The notes under the pieces were generated by a model. It did no database searches and was not told the origin of the DNA. It was given only the letters and a program-made list of their open reading frames with translations. Both the position numbers and the translations under genes were made by a program. Shown in pieces: positions 33,466 through 45,978 of a stretch of DNA of 64,000 bases. How positions within the stretch are numbered: the first letter of the stretch is position 1; each line of letters begins with the position of its first letter. This DNA is from Mauremys mutica (Eukaryota > Chordata > Testudines > Geoemydidae): contig NC_059082.1 of assembly GCF_020497125.1 (NCBI RefSeq), positions 62,450,948-62,514,947 on the forward strand, in the 5' to 3' direction.

Positions 33466-33834
33466 ATAGTTTCATACAGTTTAAAGCCAGAAGGGACCAT
33501 TAAATCATCTAATCTGGTCTCCTGGCATTACATTTCATCTAGATACCCCTATATAGAGCCCAAAGACTGTAGTTAGACTAAATTATTTCAGTTCTTAAGA
33601 GACTAAATAGTTGTGCGCCACAGGCAGAGCATAGGAAAGACCAATGTCACCAATGCAATCAATTCCCTGCCACCAATGCCCAAGGTCCATGAAGTGGCAG
33701 ACCCCAAGGTTCCTGCCAATTGGATCTGGGGGAAAATGTCTTCCTAACACCAAATCTGTCAATCAGCTTGACCCTGAGTACATGAGTGTCACAGGGCAGT
33801 TGATCCTTTTGAGGAGATGGGCCTCAGTCCACAT
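33466..33834 (-). mobile_element. CR1-type LINE 3' fragment
   Basis: TTTCATAGTTTCATACAG, then AAAGCCAGAAGGGACCATTA and AATCATCTAATCTGGTCTCC, is a CR1 3' terminus on the minus strand. A downstream block (TGGATCTGGGGGAAAATGTC, then CTAACACCAAATCTGTCAAT) parallels 30840-30930, indicating the same subfamily. Confidence 0.6.
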
Positions 33835-34350
33835 GTGACAAACTTAATTCAGGCATGTGGTACATGAGAAAGAGGTCTTGAGACAGAAAGGACTGCAGAT
33901 GGCTATTGGCAGATGCCTGCAAACACTGCAAGGAGTAAGAAGGCTCCTGCAGGGCCCTGACTCAGCAGAAAACATCAGTGTGAGAGACCTGTGGAGAATG
34001 CAGAGAAGGCCAAACTCCAGGCAAGAAGTGCTGTGAGAGCAGGAAGATAGACCCTCAGGGAGGAAGGCCTTGTACTCATCTTGGAACTGGAGTAGGAGAG
34101 AGTTTGAACTCTGAAGGAAAGACAGACTGTTAGGAAGAAGGGGCAGAACTTTGACTTTGTAGGTTTGTGTTCTATTTTGAAAGACTGCAGGAATTAATAA
34201 ATTGGACCCCAGAAGTGGAGTGTTTTGAATATCTGGAGTGTGTGGACATTTTGAGGGGCTCTGAGTGAAGTGGAAACCAAGGCAGGCCTCTGCAGTGCCA
34301 CACTTGGCCAGCAGGGAGGCATTACTGGCCAGGGAGCCCCTTTTACAGTG
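33835..34350 (+). mobile_element. LTR-like sequence
   Basis: GA-rich first half, then TGTTCTATTTTGAAAGACTG, AATTAATAAATTGGACCCCA and GTGGACATTTTGAGGGG, resembling a turtle LTR R-U5 region with a poly(A)-type AATAAA at about 34195. Ends and target duplication were not found. Confidence 0.35.
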
Positions 34351-37300
34351 AGCAAGACACTCTAGCTGGCACCAAGAAAGAGACTTCTCTGTACCACCTC
34401 AGAGCATTAGTCCACCCCATCCAATGTCCTATCTCCATCTGTGGCCAATCTCTGATGCTTCAGAGGAAGGTGGAAAAAGCAAACAAATGAACCAAAACAG
34501 CCACCTGACTACATCTGGTCAATTGTGCATTAGGAGAAAAAAACGAGTACTCACCAATGTAGTCAACCAACTGAAGCCCTGAAGCATGACATTTGATTAT
34601 AGTCATTAACTTAATGCAGATCTGCAAGTGTGATGAGCAGATTGAGGGCAACACAGGCAATCCAGTTCTCTGAGTGTTTCAAAATGTAATCTTAAAAAAA
34701 AAATGGCTTTACATCTGAGATCTTAATGCAAATGGCCAGAAGATCTGCTGCTATTAAGTCCGATTTGAATGGGCCAAGGTTTATCTATCCATATTCCTAA
34801 CTGTCTGTAGATGCTAAAAATGAAACAGAGCATCACTGGCTATACTAACTGCTAAGAGTTTTCAAAAAGCTAGGCACCAACAAAGAAAAAATAGTAGAAT
34901 CTCTCTCCCCCTAAAAACAACTGAAACTTTGAATGCTGGTTTTAAAAGTGCATTGCAAAAAAATCCCATTTGTTTCAGAGTAAGGTTCTAGGCAACATGT
35001 AATATTGCATGGATTAAAGGTCTAACAGAGCCCTTTAGTGCCACAGAAACACAGTGGAACTATTTGCATATACTGGAAGAAAAAGCTGGTTTTCTTAAAG
35101 AAGGTATATTTCACCGGTACAAAGTTGGAAAATATGTTTACTCAAAACACAATCTGTTTGATCAATAGTTTGCTCCATATCAGGATATTCTTAGAGATAA
35201 TTGTCCTTGAAAAAGATGTGATTTACTGGTATTTTCCTCCCCAGCTAATTTCTCCTGTCTCATTTTACAATGAAATTAAAATATGTTCCTCTGTTTAGGC
35301 TTTAACAATCTGCTGCCTGAAAATAATTATGTTACAAACTCAGCATTATGACTTTACTGCAAGATTAAAGAGGAGGAGATTGAGAGAGAAAAGTCCCTTT
35401 TTAGAAACATAAAAATCTTTGATAAATGGGTATAAGAAACTGAAAACACAGTATTATATATTACATGCCATATATTTAGGCTTGGCAGAATTAGATTTTT
35501 AAAAAATATAATTTCACTGTGTAATAGCAAAGTTTATTTTTAAACATTTTTTTCCAATTTTTAACTATTTAAATTTGAACAAAATTATGGATTTTAAGGT
35601 TTTAATTTTTTTGTTAGCCATTTGAATTTGTACAGTTGCACAAAATTATAGCAGTTAGACAGCAGGAAGAAGTCAGACAATAATTATTCAATGATGGTTG
35701 ATGTGGAGATTCAAAAAATTTAAGCTTTTCAACTGTTAAATCACAAATGGTCAACATCACATGTTAAAAAATATGAAGTAAATATCCTTAAATCAAACTC
35801 TACTAAGTTCTCAAGCAGTATTTTTCTTACTTCGCCCATCTGTAAATTTCAGTTATTGATGGAAATATTGTTTAGTTGGTTTCTGTGTGTTTATGGTGAA
35901 ATCGACATTTACAGATAAAAACTGAATCCTTCCAAGCCGATATTTGTTATAGATTACTCTAATATGAAAATCCCCGTAGAAGACTCATGTCAATATAACT
36001 AGCATCTCTGTTTCACATTATCATAACTGAATATTGACAAATCCTCTGGATTAGGGATTAATTAATATGGGCTAGACCGATGATTAGCAGCTAACTCAGT
36101 CTAAGTGGTGGACTGTAGGTCCGCTGCTCCACTAGTAGCATGGGGAAGGAATTACACCTTTTTGAGTCATTATTGTTTTCCCTGCTTTTGCCTTGCTCCA
36201 AAGGGGGTATTTCATGACATACAGGGCCATCCTGTAGCAGATTCCTTTCCCCACGTACCTTCTGAATTGTGCTGGAGGGAGGTGGAGTCACAGTTTTGCC
36301 AATTCCCATGTCTCTCTTTGTCCACTGCTCAAGAGGTGGGGAGTAACAGGTGAATGACACCCAATTACTCCTGAACCCAGGGTCTGGGATGGCTGCCTAG
36401 GTCACTAATAGAGATTCTGGGGGGGAGGGTGTGTGTAATTCTCCTCATACCCTCATTCCCCTGCCTGGACAGGCCACAATTTGGTCCACATTAAATTAGC
36501 TACAGGAAGATCTGTATTTTATTTGTAAAGGAGAGTTATCCATGTGCTTAGCTTCACATCAAATTCCCATGGAATGGAAGGTAATTTTTATAAGTTAAAA
36601 AAAAAGTATTTTCGCCACCAAAATATAATGTTTCTGGGTTATGCCCATGTTTTCCCTTTCCATAAGCACAAAAAGGCCAAATGGAAATAATAATAATGCC
36701 CTTGATTGAATTTGGAGGCTGTGGGAGAACACCCCTTCCTTAGTATGTGAAAGTTGAGCATTTACTTGCCGTTATTAAAATCCTCTGCTGTCTTTCAGAC
36801 TCTAACCCTTTCTGTTAGGACTTTTCTGATGGCATCTTTCCCTGTAGAAGCCTGCTGTGCTCTGAAAGGATTCTTTTCACTTCTAAATATAACCCTGCTA
36901 TTATTTGAATTACTAAAATGCATAGACACAAAATAATGATTTACATGAATAGATTTACTATACATGAATGCATAATTAGGAGCAGTAAAAGACTGTGCAT
37001 TAACCAAAAACATCTTTCTACTGAACATAACCAGTACTATCAATTACAATATTGATACATATAAGATTAATTATCCCCTTCCCACACAGCAAGGGAGTTC
37101 AGGGACTTCACAGTTCTCTGCAGATTCTCTGCATTTAGCAAGATGCATTGCTTTTTCCAGGTTGCATAAATCTGTGGTTTGATTAGAAACCTTAAGTTTT
37201 GAAAGCTATAAAATAAGTCATTTTAGGGAAAGTATTAAGTGGAATAAACTCTGCTGTATATGTAATAGATTATAGTCCAATTAAATCTGAAAGCTTTAGG

Positions 37301-39479
37301 AAAGACTCTTTAAAGTAACCTTTCTTGCCTGAATCATGCTGAACTCTGAATTTCATATGATACAGTGTAAGAAGTGTGCATTAATAATACAGAGCTGGGT
37401 TAACTGGTTTTCCTTTTGTCCTCAGCTGAACGACCTCTTTCCAAAACCAAATTGAGTTGGCACAGAAATTCTCTTTGGGCCAGGACACTACCAAACCAAT
37501 CAATAAAGATGTTATCAAGACCTTTTTTTGCTGTATTTTCAATGAAACTTATAACAAAATATGACAGAATACTATTTGCATTATAAACAAACATCTAATT
37601 TGCTCATTCATAGCTTATTTGCTACCTGGACTAATGAGAAAACTAAATATTCATGAATTTCTAGAATATCATATTTAGTTTAAAGTTGAAATTTATGACC
37701 AAAAATATACACAAATTCATGGCTTCCGCTACTGTATTCCACAATAAAAGTGCAGTAAAGTCTTAAGTAGAATCCAACTTTTTATGTACAGGATCCATCT
37801 TTTCTAATGTCTTTTAATATTTGTTGCATATTACAACCTACACATTCACTAAGAAATGATGCTAAAGAAGTTGTAGTTACCCTGTGTTTTCTCTTATTTC
37901 CTAAAAGCAAGAAGCCAAATATTGTAATAATCTCTTTTTCTGAAGGGGATTCCTGGAATATAGTTTTGCAAAATGGCCTTTGGTGCGGAAAGAGAGAGAA
38001 ATAAAATTGGCAACATGAAATAAAAACACAAATATGGGATGGAGAAACAATTTCTACATCGCTCTTCAAATTCAGATCTGCCTGCAGTTATGCACCACTG
38101 TGCTACTTGTCCATCATTTCACAAGATGATTGGCAACGAACTTCTACTTGTATACCTATGAGCTGAATGGATCCTTTAGCATCCTTACTCGATTTCCTTT
38201 CCCCTTCATATTCCTCATAACCCTGCCCTCAGTCCATTCCAGACTCAAATTCTTCAGTCACCCAACAGCCCTGTAGCTAATAATATCCTATGGCTAAGAC
38301 TCCCTACTTCTTTCAAATTCTTAGGGCTTTGTTCAGAGGGATTTCCCAGAACTTCAAAAAATCAGCCAAAGTTTCACAGTGACATGACCCAGATAGAACC
38401 TCTTGTTAAATTCATGTTAATGTCATGCATGATTTAGCTCCTACTTCAGTAACTGTAACAATTCCAGCTTGTGTCCACATTTCTTCTCGTGCAAGATAAA
38501 AATAATCTTTCATAGCTTCTGGTCCAACCTTTTGGTCTTCCTCCCAAAGAGATTCTCCCCACAGGAGCACAGGGCTCCCAGTACATTTTAACAAATACTG
38601 AGATCCTGTAACTTCCATGGACTTCAGCACCTCCCATGAGATGCTTAGCCCTTTGCAGGGAAAATCAGTTTCTGCTATGGCATTTGCACTGACTGTAGAA
38701 TGGAATACGCTAGGCCAATCTGCCTTCGTTGCTATGTGGCAGGTGGATATTCAAAAGTCAGACAATCAGTTTGAACTATGATAATTCCTTATTAAAATAG
38801 ATGAAATTTACCTGTAAACGGCATGAAAGGAAGACCTGAAATAATTCTAAATATATTTCAGTCAACCTCAACATCAAAGAAACATCCCTGTTCTCTCTTT
38901 CTTTCTGTAATTTGTAAATGAATGTTAAACCTACTATGATATGCAAGCAACATTACCAAAAAAGGAAGAAAAAAATTATTCCTTAAAGGTAGAAGCTTAT
39001 TTCTGAAGTACATGTGTAACGAATATATCCATGATATGTATGAAAGAATAGAGCCATATGAGCGTTTCTGCATTGCTGGAAATAGCGAGCAGACCTAGGC
39101 CAGTGTCGCAGGAGTTTTTTTCCAGCTGGATTATTTCAATTAAGGAAAAAAGTTTGCATGGAGCCTTTAAAAAGCTACTTGACGTTTTATAACATGTGTT
39201 GACTTTTCTTTTTGAGTTCTTCCTAATCCAATCAATTAATGGAATGATATGATGATGTTATTCAGCCTTCAGCTAGAAGGCAAATGATTAATTGAATTCA
39301 CTGTGATTCCCTGAATCTTTTGTTGGAAGATTTATGGATCAATCCTACATGCAGATCAGCATGTTTCCTTGAAACCTTGAGTTGAGTTGAGGTGTCAATG
39401 CTGAGTCAGTTTTGCAGAAACAAAATCCAGGTCACAGGATGCTATAAAACTAATTAATTTGCAGGTTCTCACCAATAGC
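34351..39479. other. 5.1-kb stretch without recognised gene or element
   Basis: Very AT-rich. 35480-36030 resembles a dispersed AT-rich repeat seen in reptiles (CAGTTATTGATGGAAATATT, GGTTTCTGTGTGTTTATGG), but I cannot name it. No open frame looks real. 39180-39330 is AT-rich with several ATTAAT/ATTGAATT words. Confidence 0.4.
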
Positions 39480-39735
39480 AGTTCAGTATTAAATTGCCTC
39501 ATGGGAGCTGTAGCTTGGGCCCCCTTTCTCTCTTATGGGCGGGGGGCTCCCTGGCCAGACTCGATTTCTTATGATGTAACACAGACTCCCATCTCATCAA
39601 CTGTGTGATGCATCATGGGCATCACTTTACTTTGAGTATATCAAGCGATATGTAGTCCAGCCAGGGAGTCTGGCCATATGGGAGAATGACAACATTAGGC
39701 TTCCAAACTACTACTCCCATAAGGCAATGTGGCAC
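39480..39735. repeat. Foldback element with CCCAT(A)AGG arms
   Basis: The left arm AAATTGCCTCATGGGAGCTG pairs with the right-arm complement CATTGCCTTATGGGAGTAGT. Inner words GGCCAGACT (about 39554) and AGTCTGGCC (about 39667) also pair. The interior repeats GATGCATCATGGGCATC. No target duplication was identified. Confidence 0.5.
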
Positions 39736-40389
39736 AACAGAGAAATGCATTAATATTGAACTGTTTCAAAACAAAAGGTTTTGCAATTTCCAAATAAATA
39801 TTTTCAGTATATTTCATCCCCCTCCCACCCACACACGCATATGATATATTAATTTTTTGTCCCAATTTGGGATGAAAACAAATGCTGAAATGATGGCATC
39901 TCCCACGGTACAGAAATTCCAGTTTTTGCTCAGCTCTAATCCTAATCACAAGTGGAGAAAATGGTCTTTGAAGTCAGTGGAACCTGCATCTGCTTAGATC
40001 AGGGCTGATGAAATTAGTAAAGCCAGTTGGAAAGGCTTTTCCTCTGCAAGTGAGGTGCAGAATACATGCATTCACCCAAAAGGGAGCAGAGTTGGGAATG
40101 TCAAATTGACTTCAGGGAGTTAGATACCCAACTCTGAATACTTAACTTTCTCACACGCTTTTGAAAACCACACTCCAGATAAATTACAAACACTTATCCA
40201 TAGGATTTACAGCTGCAGAAGAACAGGTTAGTAAATTGCTAATTAAATACAATAATGATACTTTGGTACAGCTGGTAACAAATTCCTAATGGAGGATAAA
40301 TAGCAAACTACCCTTAACTAGGCCATGGTTAGGCAACAACAAAGGATCTGTTGGACTCTAGAGTGAGTCACCTCCTATCCCTTGGTCAG
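39736..40389. other. No gene seen
   Basis: Unassigned. 40090-40175 may be another TTTTGAAAA foldback remnant. Confidence 0.35.
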
Positions 40390-41100
40390 TCAGTGACTTT
40401 GATGAGGTAATGCTTACCTGACCCAGAAGGGGGGGGGCAAAGCCAAGAGGGAAGAAAGAACATGATAAAAGGGAGAGACGTTTGCCATGCTCTTCCTCTC
40501 TTTTCCACCTCCATCTACAGACACCATCACCACCAAGCGACTGAAGTACTGATCAAAGAGGAGAGCTTGGATGAATGGCAACCAGCCAGCCTGTGGCATC
40601 TAAGCACCTAAGTTCGTAAGGACATTGAAAGTGTTAAGATCAGCATAGAGTACATTTTGCTTTTATTTCATTTGACCAAATCTGACTTTTGTGCTTTGAC
40701 TTATAATCACTTAAATTCTATCTTTGTGGTTAATAAAATTTTTTGTTTATTCTACTTGAAGCAGTGCATTTGGTTTGAAGAGTGTCAGAGACACCCCTTG
40801 GGATAACAAGCCTGGTACATACCAATTTGTTAAATTGATGAACTCATATAAGCTTGCAGCATCCAGCAGGCATAACTGGACACAGCAAGGCAGAGATTCC
40901 TAGGGTTGTGTCTGAGACCGGAGATATTGGCTAGAGTCATTTGGTTGCACAATCCAAGCAGCTTACGTGCCAGAGGCTGTGTGTGAACAGCCCAGGAGTG
41001 GGGGTTCTCACAGCAGAGCAGGGTAAGGCTGGCTCCCAGAGTCAAGGATGGGAGTGACCTGACAGATCACCGGTCCAGATAACACCAGGGGAATTTCACA
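40390..41100 (+). mobile_element. LTR-like element
   Basis: Recognised as a common turtle LTR-type repeat. GA-rich 5' part, TCTTTTCCACCTCCATCTAC, TTTGCTTTTATTTCATTTGA, a TTAATAAAATTTTT poly(A) region at about 40730, then GTTTGAAGAGTGTCAGAGAC and a CA-ending 3' terminus at 41100 next to CR1 sequence. The 5' boundary is uncertain and no protein is encoded. Confidence 0.5.
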
Positions 41101-41215
41101 ATCCCCCTTTAGCCATTTCTTTTCTAAACTGAACAGTCCCAGTTGTCTAATCTCTCCTGGTATGTAAACTGTCCCATACCCCTAAGAATTTTTGTTGCCC
41201 TTCTCTGTATCAGGG
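41101..41215 (-). mobile_element. CR1 LINE fragment
   Basis: TTTCTAAACTGAACAGTCCC, TAATCTCTCCTGGTATGTAA, CCCATACCCCTAAGAATTTT and TGTTGCCCTTCTCTGTATC correspond to the antisense of the CR1 reverse transcriptase C-terminal region (compare 50870-50960). It is cut off by the LTR on the left. Confidence 0.7.
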
Positions 41216-42559
41216 AGCAGCCCATGGTTCCCAAAACAAGGCATCTGGGGGCTTGGGGCAGCTGTGGCTGCTGGATTTTCAGCATCCCTTCCCTCTGCAA
41301 CTACAGCAGCCAATCACAGCACAGCAGGCTCAGTTAAAAGTAGCTAGAGGGCTTGAGCTGGTCCGTTCCTGGCTCAGACCAGAAGGGTGAGGAAGGGCTG
41401 GAAAATGGCAAAACTCTACAAAGGAAGCAAGCCTGGGAGAGAATGTACAACCAGGAAACAGATGGAGAGAAGCCAAGGATTGTAACCCTAAGGTGATGGC
41501 ACCAAGTGGAAGACAGGCCAGAGAAGGCAGCAGTAACAACTATTAAGGGAAGCAGTATGCGGCTGCTGTTAATAGGGTCATTGGGTTGGGACCTGCAGTA
41601 ATAGGCAAGCCACGGCCCACCCATTGGTCACTAGGGAAGTGACCCATGTACCAAGAAGGGCACAAGACTCTGCTGAGAAGCCCAAGTGAAGGGCTGGGCC
41701 ATAGATCCTGGTAACAGTTCCAGTTGGACTTTTCTCTAAAGCCCTGAGAAAAAGACTAGATTTAAAGGGCTCAGAGACAGTGCTGAAGATTCTAATAAGG
41801 GCAGACTGTGTGTCGAACTCTTGTTCATTAATCAGTTCTGATTGTATGACTTAGACCTATCTGTTGAGGACAACAACCTACAGGGGGAACCAGGAAAAGG
41901 AAAGAGTGCAGGTTCACACTTGGTCAACAGGAGACACTCAGGAGAGGTGAGTGCACCTCATCACACCCACAGTGGAACCAATTAAATGCTTGGTATGTGA
42001 GAACTTGGGGTGGGCCCCTTCCCCTCCTTCACCCCCCATCCTCCTGCTTCACCCCCCAACCGCTCTCTAAGGTATAATAAATAAAATTACAGCCCACTGT
42101 TTAAACACATCCGTTGTGTCTTCAACATTTGCCTGCTTCTCCTAGTACTGAATCAGAATGTAAGGTATCTGTGTTGGTTATTGGTCTATCAGCACTGGTG
42201 CCATTGACACGAAATTTGGACATTAGCAGTTTGTCTAAATGTCACACTGGATTGAAGAAGGTCTTTGGCTATAAGGTGGGAGCAGATATGTTCTTCAGTG
42301 AATACTTACCTTTTGATGAGGTTACCTGTGTGAACAGTCATGAAACAAAAAGAACTAAAGGGTTAAATCCACCATGGACACAGGATTTTTTTTTTATTAT
42401 GTACACTATTATACAATTCCTTCATGCTGGGTGAGGTTCCTTTCATTTAAACATTAGGTATTGGCCACTGCTGGACTGGCTTTGATAGACCAGTGGCCTA
42501 ATCTCCATGGCTGTAGCAAGCCTCTGATTTCTAGTTAGTTATTGGTTCATTCCAAATGT
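41216..42559. other. LTR-like GA-rich block, otherwise unassigned
   Basis: 41340-41960 is GA-rich with GGCACCAAGTGGAAGACAGG, GACTTTTCTCTAAAGCCCTG and a GGTGAGTGCACCTCATCACA end, in the style of an LTR, but I cannot set its borders. A T run occurs near 42388-42397. No gene. Confidence 0.3.
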
Positions 42560-42665
42560 CTAGGATTATTTATTATTTGTATTATCACAGCACCTAGGAG
42601 CCTCAACCATGGACCAGGACCCTATTGTGTGAGGAATTGTACATACACAGAACAAAATTAATATC
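42560..42665 (-). repeat. Ancient SINE/LINE tail
   Basis: TTATTTATTATTTGTATTAT, AGCACCTAGGAGCC, GGACCAGGACCCTATTGTGT and ATTGTACATACACAGAACA match the same tail as 14160-14293. Confidence 0.6.
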
Positions 42666-43980
42666 TTTCATCATCAGTAACTACAATAGATCACAGCACA
42701 TAGAGTTTACAAGAGTTTACTCAGGCTTCATTTTCAGCTAGAAAGCAACTCCGTTTTCAGTTTTGAAAGCAAATAATTGCACCCATAATGAACTCAAAGC
42801 AGAGACGGTGGAGATGTAATGATGCAGGCACAGTTCTTTGCAGTCACAGAACTGTCCCATGCAGAAATGGTTACCATGCCTGAAAGCTGGCCTGTCCATT
42901 GTTCCACATCAAAAACAGCTCCATACAAGCATTCTAAGTCATAGACGCCTAGACCTATTTTAAACATGCTGAAATACTGCACTCTAACACATGTAGTAAA
43001 CATTCTAATACAGAACAACAACTTAATATGAAAAGGCTGATGGAATTCATTAAAATTATATTAGCTATATTGATGGCTGGGCTGCAGAAATAGCAATCCT
43101 GATGAAAACTGAATCATTCTTAATGAATAGCCCAATCAATGAAGATAATATATAGAGATGAAAAGCCAACAGCTCAGCTCAGCTTCTTTTTTTCCATCAC
43201 AAAGAGGTAAGTTTCAAGTGTATGAAAGCATGACAAATACAGTAAAAATGTGCAATGCCCTGCTGTGTTCTATTTGCCAGTGATGATACAAATCTATATT
43301 ATTGTACATTGATATAAAATATATTTCCATATACAGTGGGTGACTGGTTTTTATCCACTGGTAACTGAAACAGACAGGGGAATACATGGAAATATTCAAA
43401 ATTGGCCTAATCTGACAATTTCACAACAAATGTATTCACGATCACTGGGCAGCCATGCTGATGTAATTGGCAATATCATTGCTGAACAAAAGGAGAGAGA
43501 CAGAATGGAAGTGAGAGCACTCTGTCCTGGAGGCAAATGTACATAGCAGTTAGGCATGTGGCAGCTAGGCTCTATGAGGGAGAGATAATGCAATAGGCCA
43601 GAATGTGAATTTGCAATCTCCTGAAGCTGGAACTGCTATAACACACTTCTATGCCAAGTAAAATGGAAGAAAGGCTGTTCAATCTCTCTCAGACATTAGT
43701 CCCACCAAGACTACCCTTACAGCATAATCTACAAGCTGAAGGGTAAAACATGACTTGATCATGATTTATAGGTGCCTGATAGTAAGAGACCCTTTTTAAT
43801 CTCACAGGCAAAGCCATAATGAGATCCAATGACTGGAAGCTGAAACGAGACAGACTAGAAATAAGGTGCACATTTTAAAGTATGAGGGCAATTAACCATA
43901 AGAACAATTTACTGAGTGGTGTGGGGGATTTGACATCACTTGAAGTCTCTAAATCAAGACTGAATGTCTTTCTGAAAGAT
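42666..43980. other. No gene seen
   Basis: Unassigned AT-rich sequence. Confidence 0.4.
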
Positions 43981-44083
43981 TTCAGAGTAGCAGTCGTGTT
44001 AGTCTGTATCTGCAAAAAGAACAGGAGTACTTGTGGCACCTTAGAGACTAACAAATTTATTTCAGCATGAGCTTTCGTGAGTG
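43981..44083 (-). mobile_element. Hammerhead-type dispersed repeat, truncated
   Basis: Minus strand: CTCAC, GAAA (44076-44073), GCTCATGC, then TGAAATAAATTTGTTAGTCT, AAGGTGCCACAAGTACTCCT and GATACAGACTAACACGACTG. It is the same family as 12169-12305 and 56108-56200. The CTGANGA half of the core is missing: immediately upstream lies a GGAAT tandem run (44082-44101). Confidence 0.7.
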
Positions 44084-44101
44084 GAATGGAATGGAATGGA
44101 A
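44082..44101. repeat. (GGAAT)n short tandem repeat
   Basis: TGGAATGGAATGGAATGGAA, four units, directly joined to the broken hammerhead-type repeat. Confidence 0.85.
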
Positions 44102-45664
44102 GTGTGGGGAGCGACACTTGATTACCTAGTGAGGAGTTCACAGAATTCTGCATGCACATAACCTTCATATCTCACTGGCATGTACAGAAAATGGGAGTTT
44201 TGTAGCCACTTCTTGAATAGCCACACAGCAGACAGGGGATCCCCCTCTGACATCTATCTTTTGGGAAGGGGGAGTAACGCCTTTCAAACTCTGATTGTGT
44301 TTTGAGGAGGGGAGCATCTCCAGAAGCAAAGGTAATAAGTAATTGCCTTCCCAGAGGACATTAAACTTTGAGTGGCCAGGCCTGATGCTGGAAGTTGAAC
44401 TAGGCCTACAGAAAAGTAATGTATTGAGTACTGAATTAAGGGTTACATTAGCTCATTTTGTGTCACATGATATGTCATAACTTGGTTCCACTTTAATAGA
44501 CTGGTTATCATTACAGTGAAGTTATGTATTTTGATATGTTTAATTTCCACTAATTGATATAAGCCAGAAGTTAATCCTAGATTCAGGAGGATGGTTTACA
44601 TGTCCATTCACAACAAACTCCACCTGGCCTCTTACAGTGCATAGAGTGATTCATATACCCCCTTAGCTTTCTCCCCCATCCTTAGTCTGCCTCTACTTGT
44701 ATCATGCTTCTGTTTGTCTTTCAATGTGCACAGCAGGGAAGGAGGGAAACTATCAGTGCCTCCTGTTTGCTGTCTCAGTATGGCATCTCTTCTCAAGAGA
44801 GGAATAAACCCTTAGGCAGGAGATTACCACAATTCCCCTCCTGGTTTCAGAAGAGGACTGCTTCAGGCATTCTGGTTGGGTACAGCACATTGTTGTGACA
44901 AGTACATAGCACACCTGGGTTTGCCACCTCTCTTGCACTAATAAGGACAGTCCTAGATTTCAGTTAATCCCATTGACCACGTAACATGTTTTTTCCTCTC
45001 CACATTCCGTCATTGCAGGGGATGCCACTCATTTTAGTTTCAAAGTAACCTATGTGCCACACAAAACTGCTCTTTCTATTGTTCAAATGTATTTACCATC
45101 AAATACTGAATCATGGAACTGAGGATATAGGAAGCTCTATTTACATTAAAGAGAAGAATCCCACAGTAATGTAAGTTTCCTGTAAGAATTGTGTGTGTCC
45201 TTCATTTTAGGTCTTTGCACATATTGTGTCATGCATTTGGACCTTGAAAAGTCAAGAGGTATGATCTAAGTGCAGAACTTCTATGGTCTCGAGGTGGTGA
45301 GTGGCCTTTTAGCTACATGGCTCTCATTAAAATAAAAAAATCATCACATTAGTGAAACCAGGCACATTGCTTTGAAGATTTAAGAGTCTATCTGCAGTCT
45401 TTAAATCATATAAACACATCAGGTTTTCCTTTGTACTAACAGAGATAAACCATCATTAAACTGGAATGAGATTTCTCAAGTCCCCAAATTTCTCATGCAA
45501 GGAATTTCCTCGTCTTTCCCTTCAGCACCATAGGCTGCCAGTACTTTAACACTTTCTCTGTGCAGCAGCAACCATCTGTTTAGGAGAAAGAGCAGAGACC
45601 TCTTCTCTCATTCCCGCTTGTCTCATTCTTTTAGCACCACTCAACTGCAAGGTAAAGTTTATCA
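44102..45664. other. No gene seen
   Basis: Unassigned sequence. Confidence 0.4.
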
Positions 45665-45978
45665 CAGGGGTCGGCAACCTTTCAGAAGTAGTGTGCCGAG
45701 TCTTCATTTATTCACTCTAATTTAAGGTTTCGCGTGCCGCTAGTACATTTTAACGTTTTTAGAAGGTCTCTTTCTATAAGTCTATAATATATAACTAAAC
45801 TATTGTTGTATGCAAAGTAAATAAGGTTTTTAAAATGTTTAAGAAACTTCATTTAAAATTATATTAAAATGCAGAACAACCCCCCCCCCCCCCCGCGGAC
45901 CAGTGGCCAGGACCCGGGCAGTGTGAGTGCCACTGAAAATCAGCTCATGTGCCGCCTTCGGCACAGTTCTTAAATGTC
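45665..45978 (+). mobile_element. hAT-type element, right end missing
   Basis: It starts CAGGGGTCGGCAACCTTTCA, a hAT-type end known in turtles. The far part TCATGTGCCGCCTTCGGCAC is the usual subterminal sequence of the other side, but the closing inverted end (GGTTGCCGACCCCTG) is absent. A run of 15 C lies at 45880-45894. Confidence 0.65.

Noticed and set aside
40377..41105. ATCCC as a target duplication for the LTR-like element ending at 41100
   Set aside because: The left copy at 40377 is not followed by a TG terminus, so the match may be chance.
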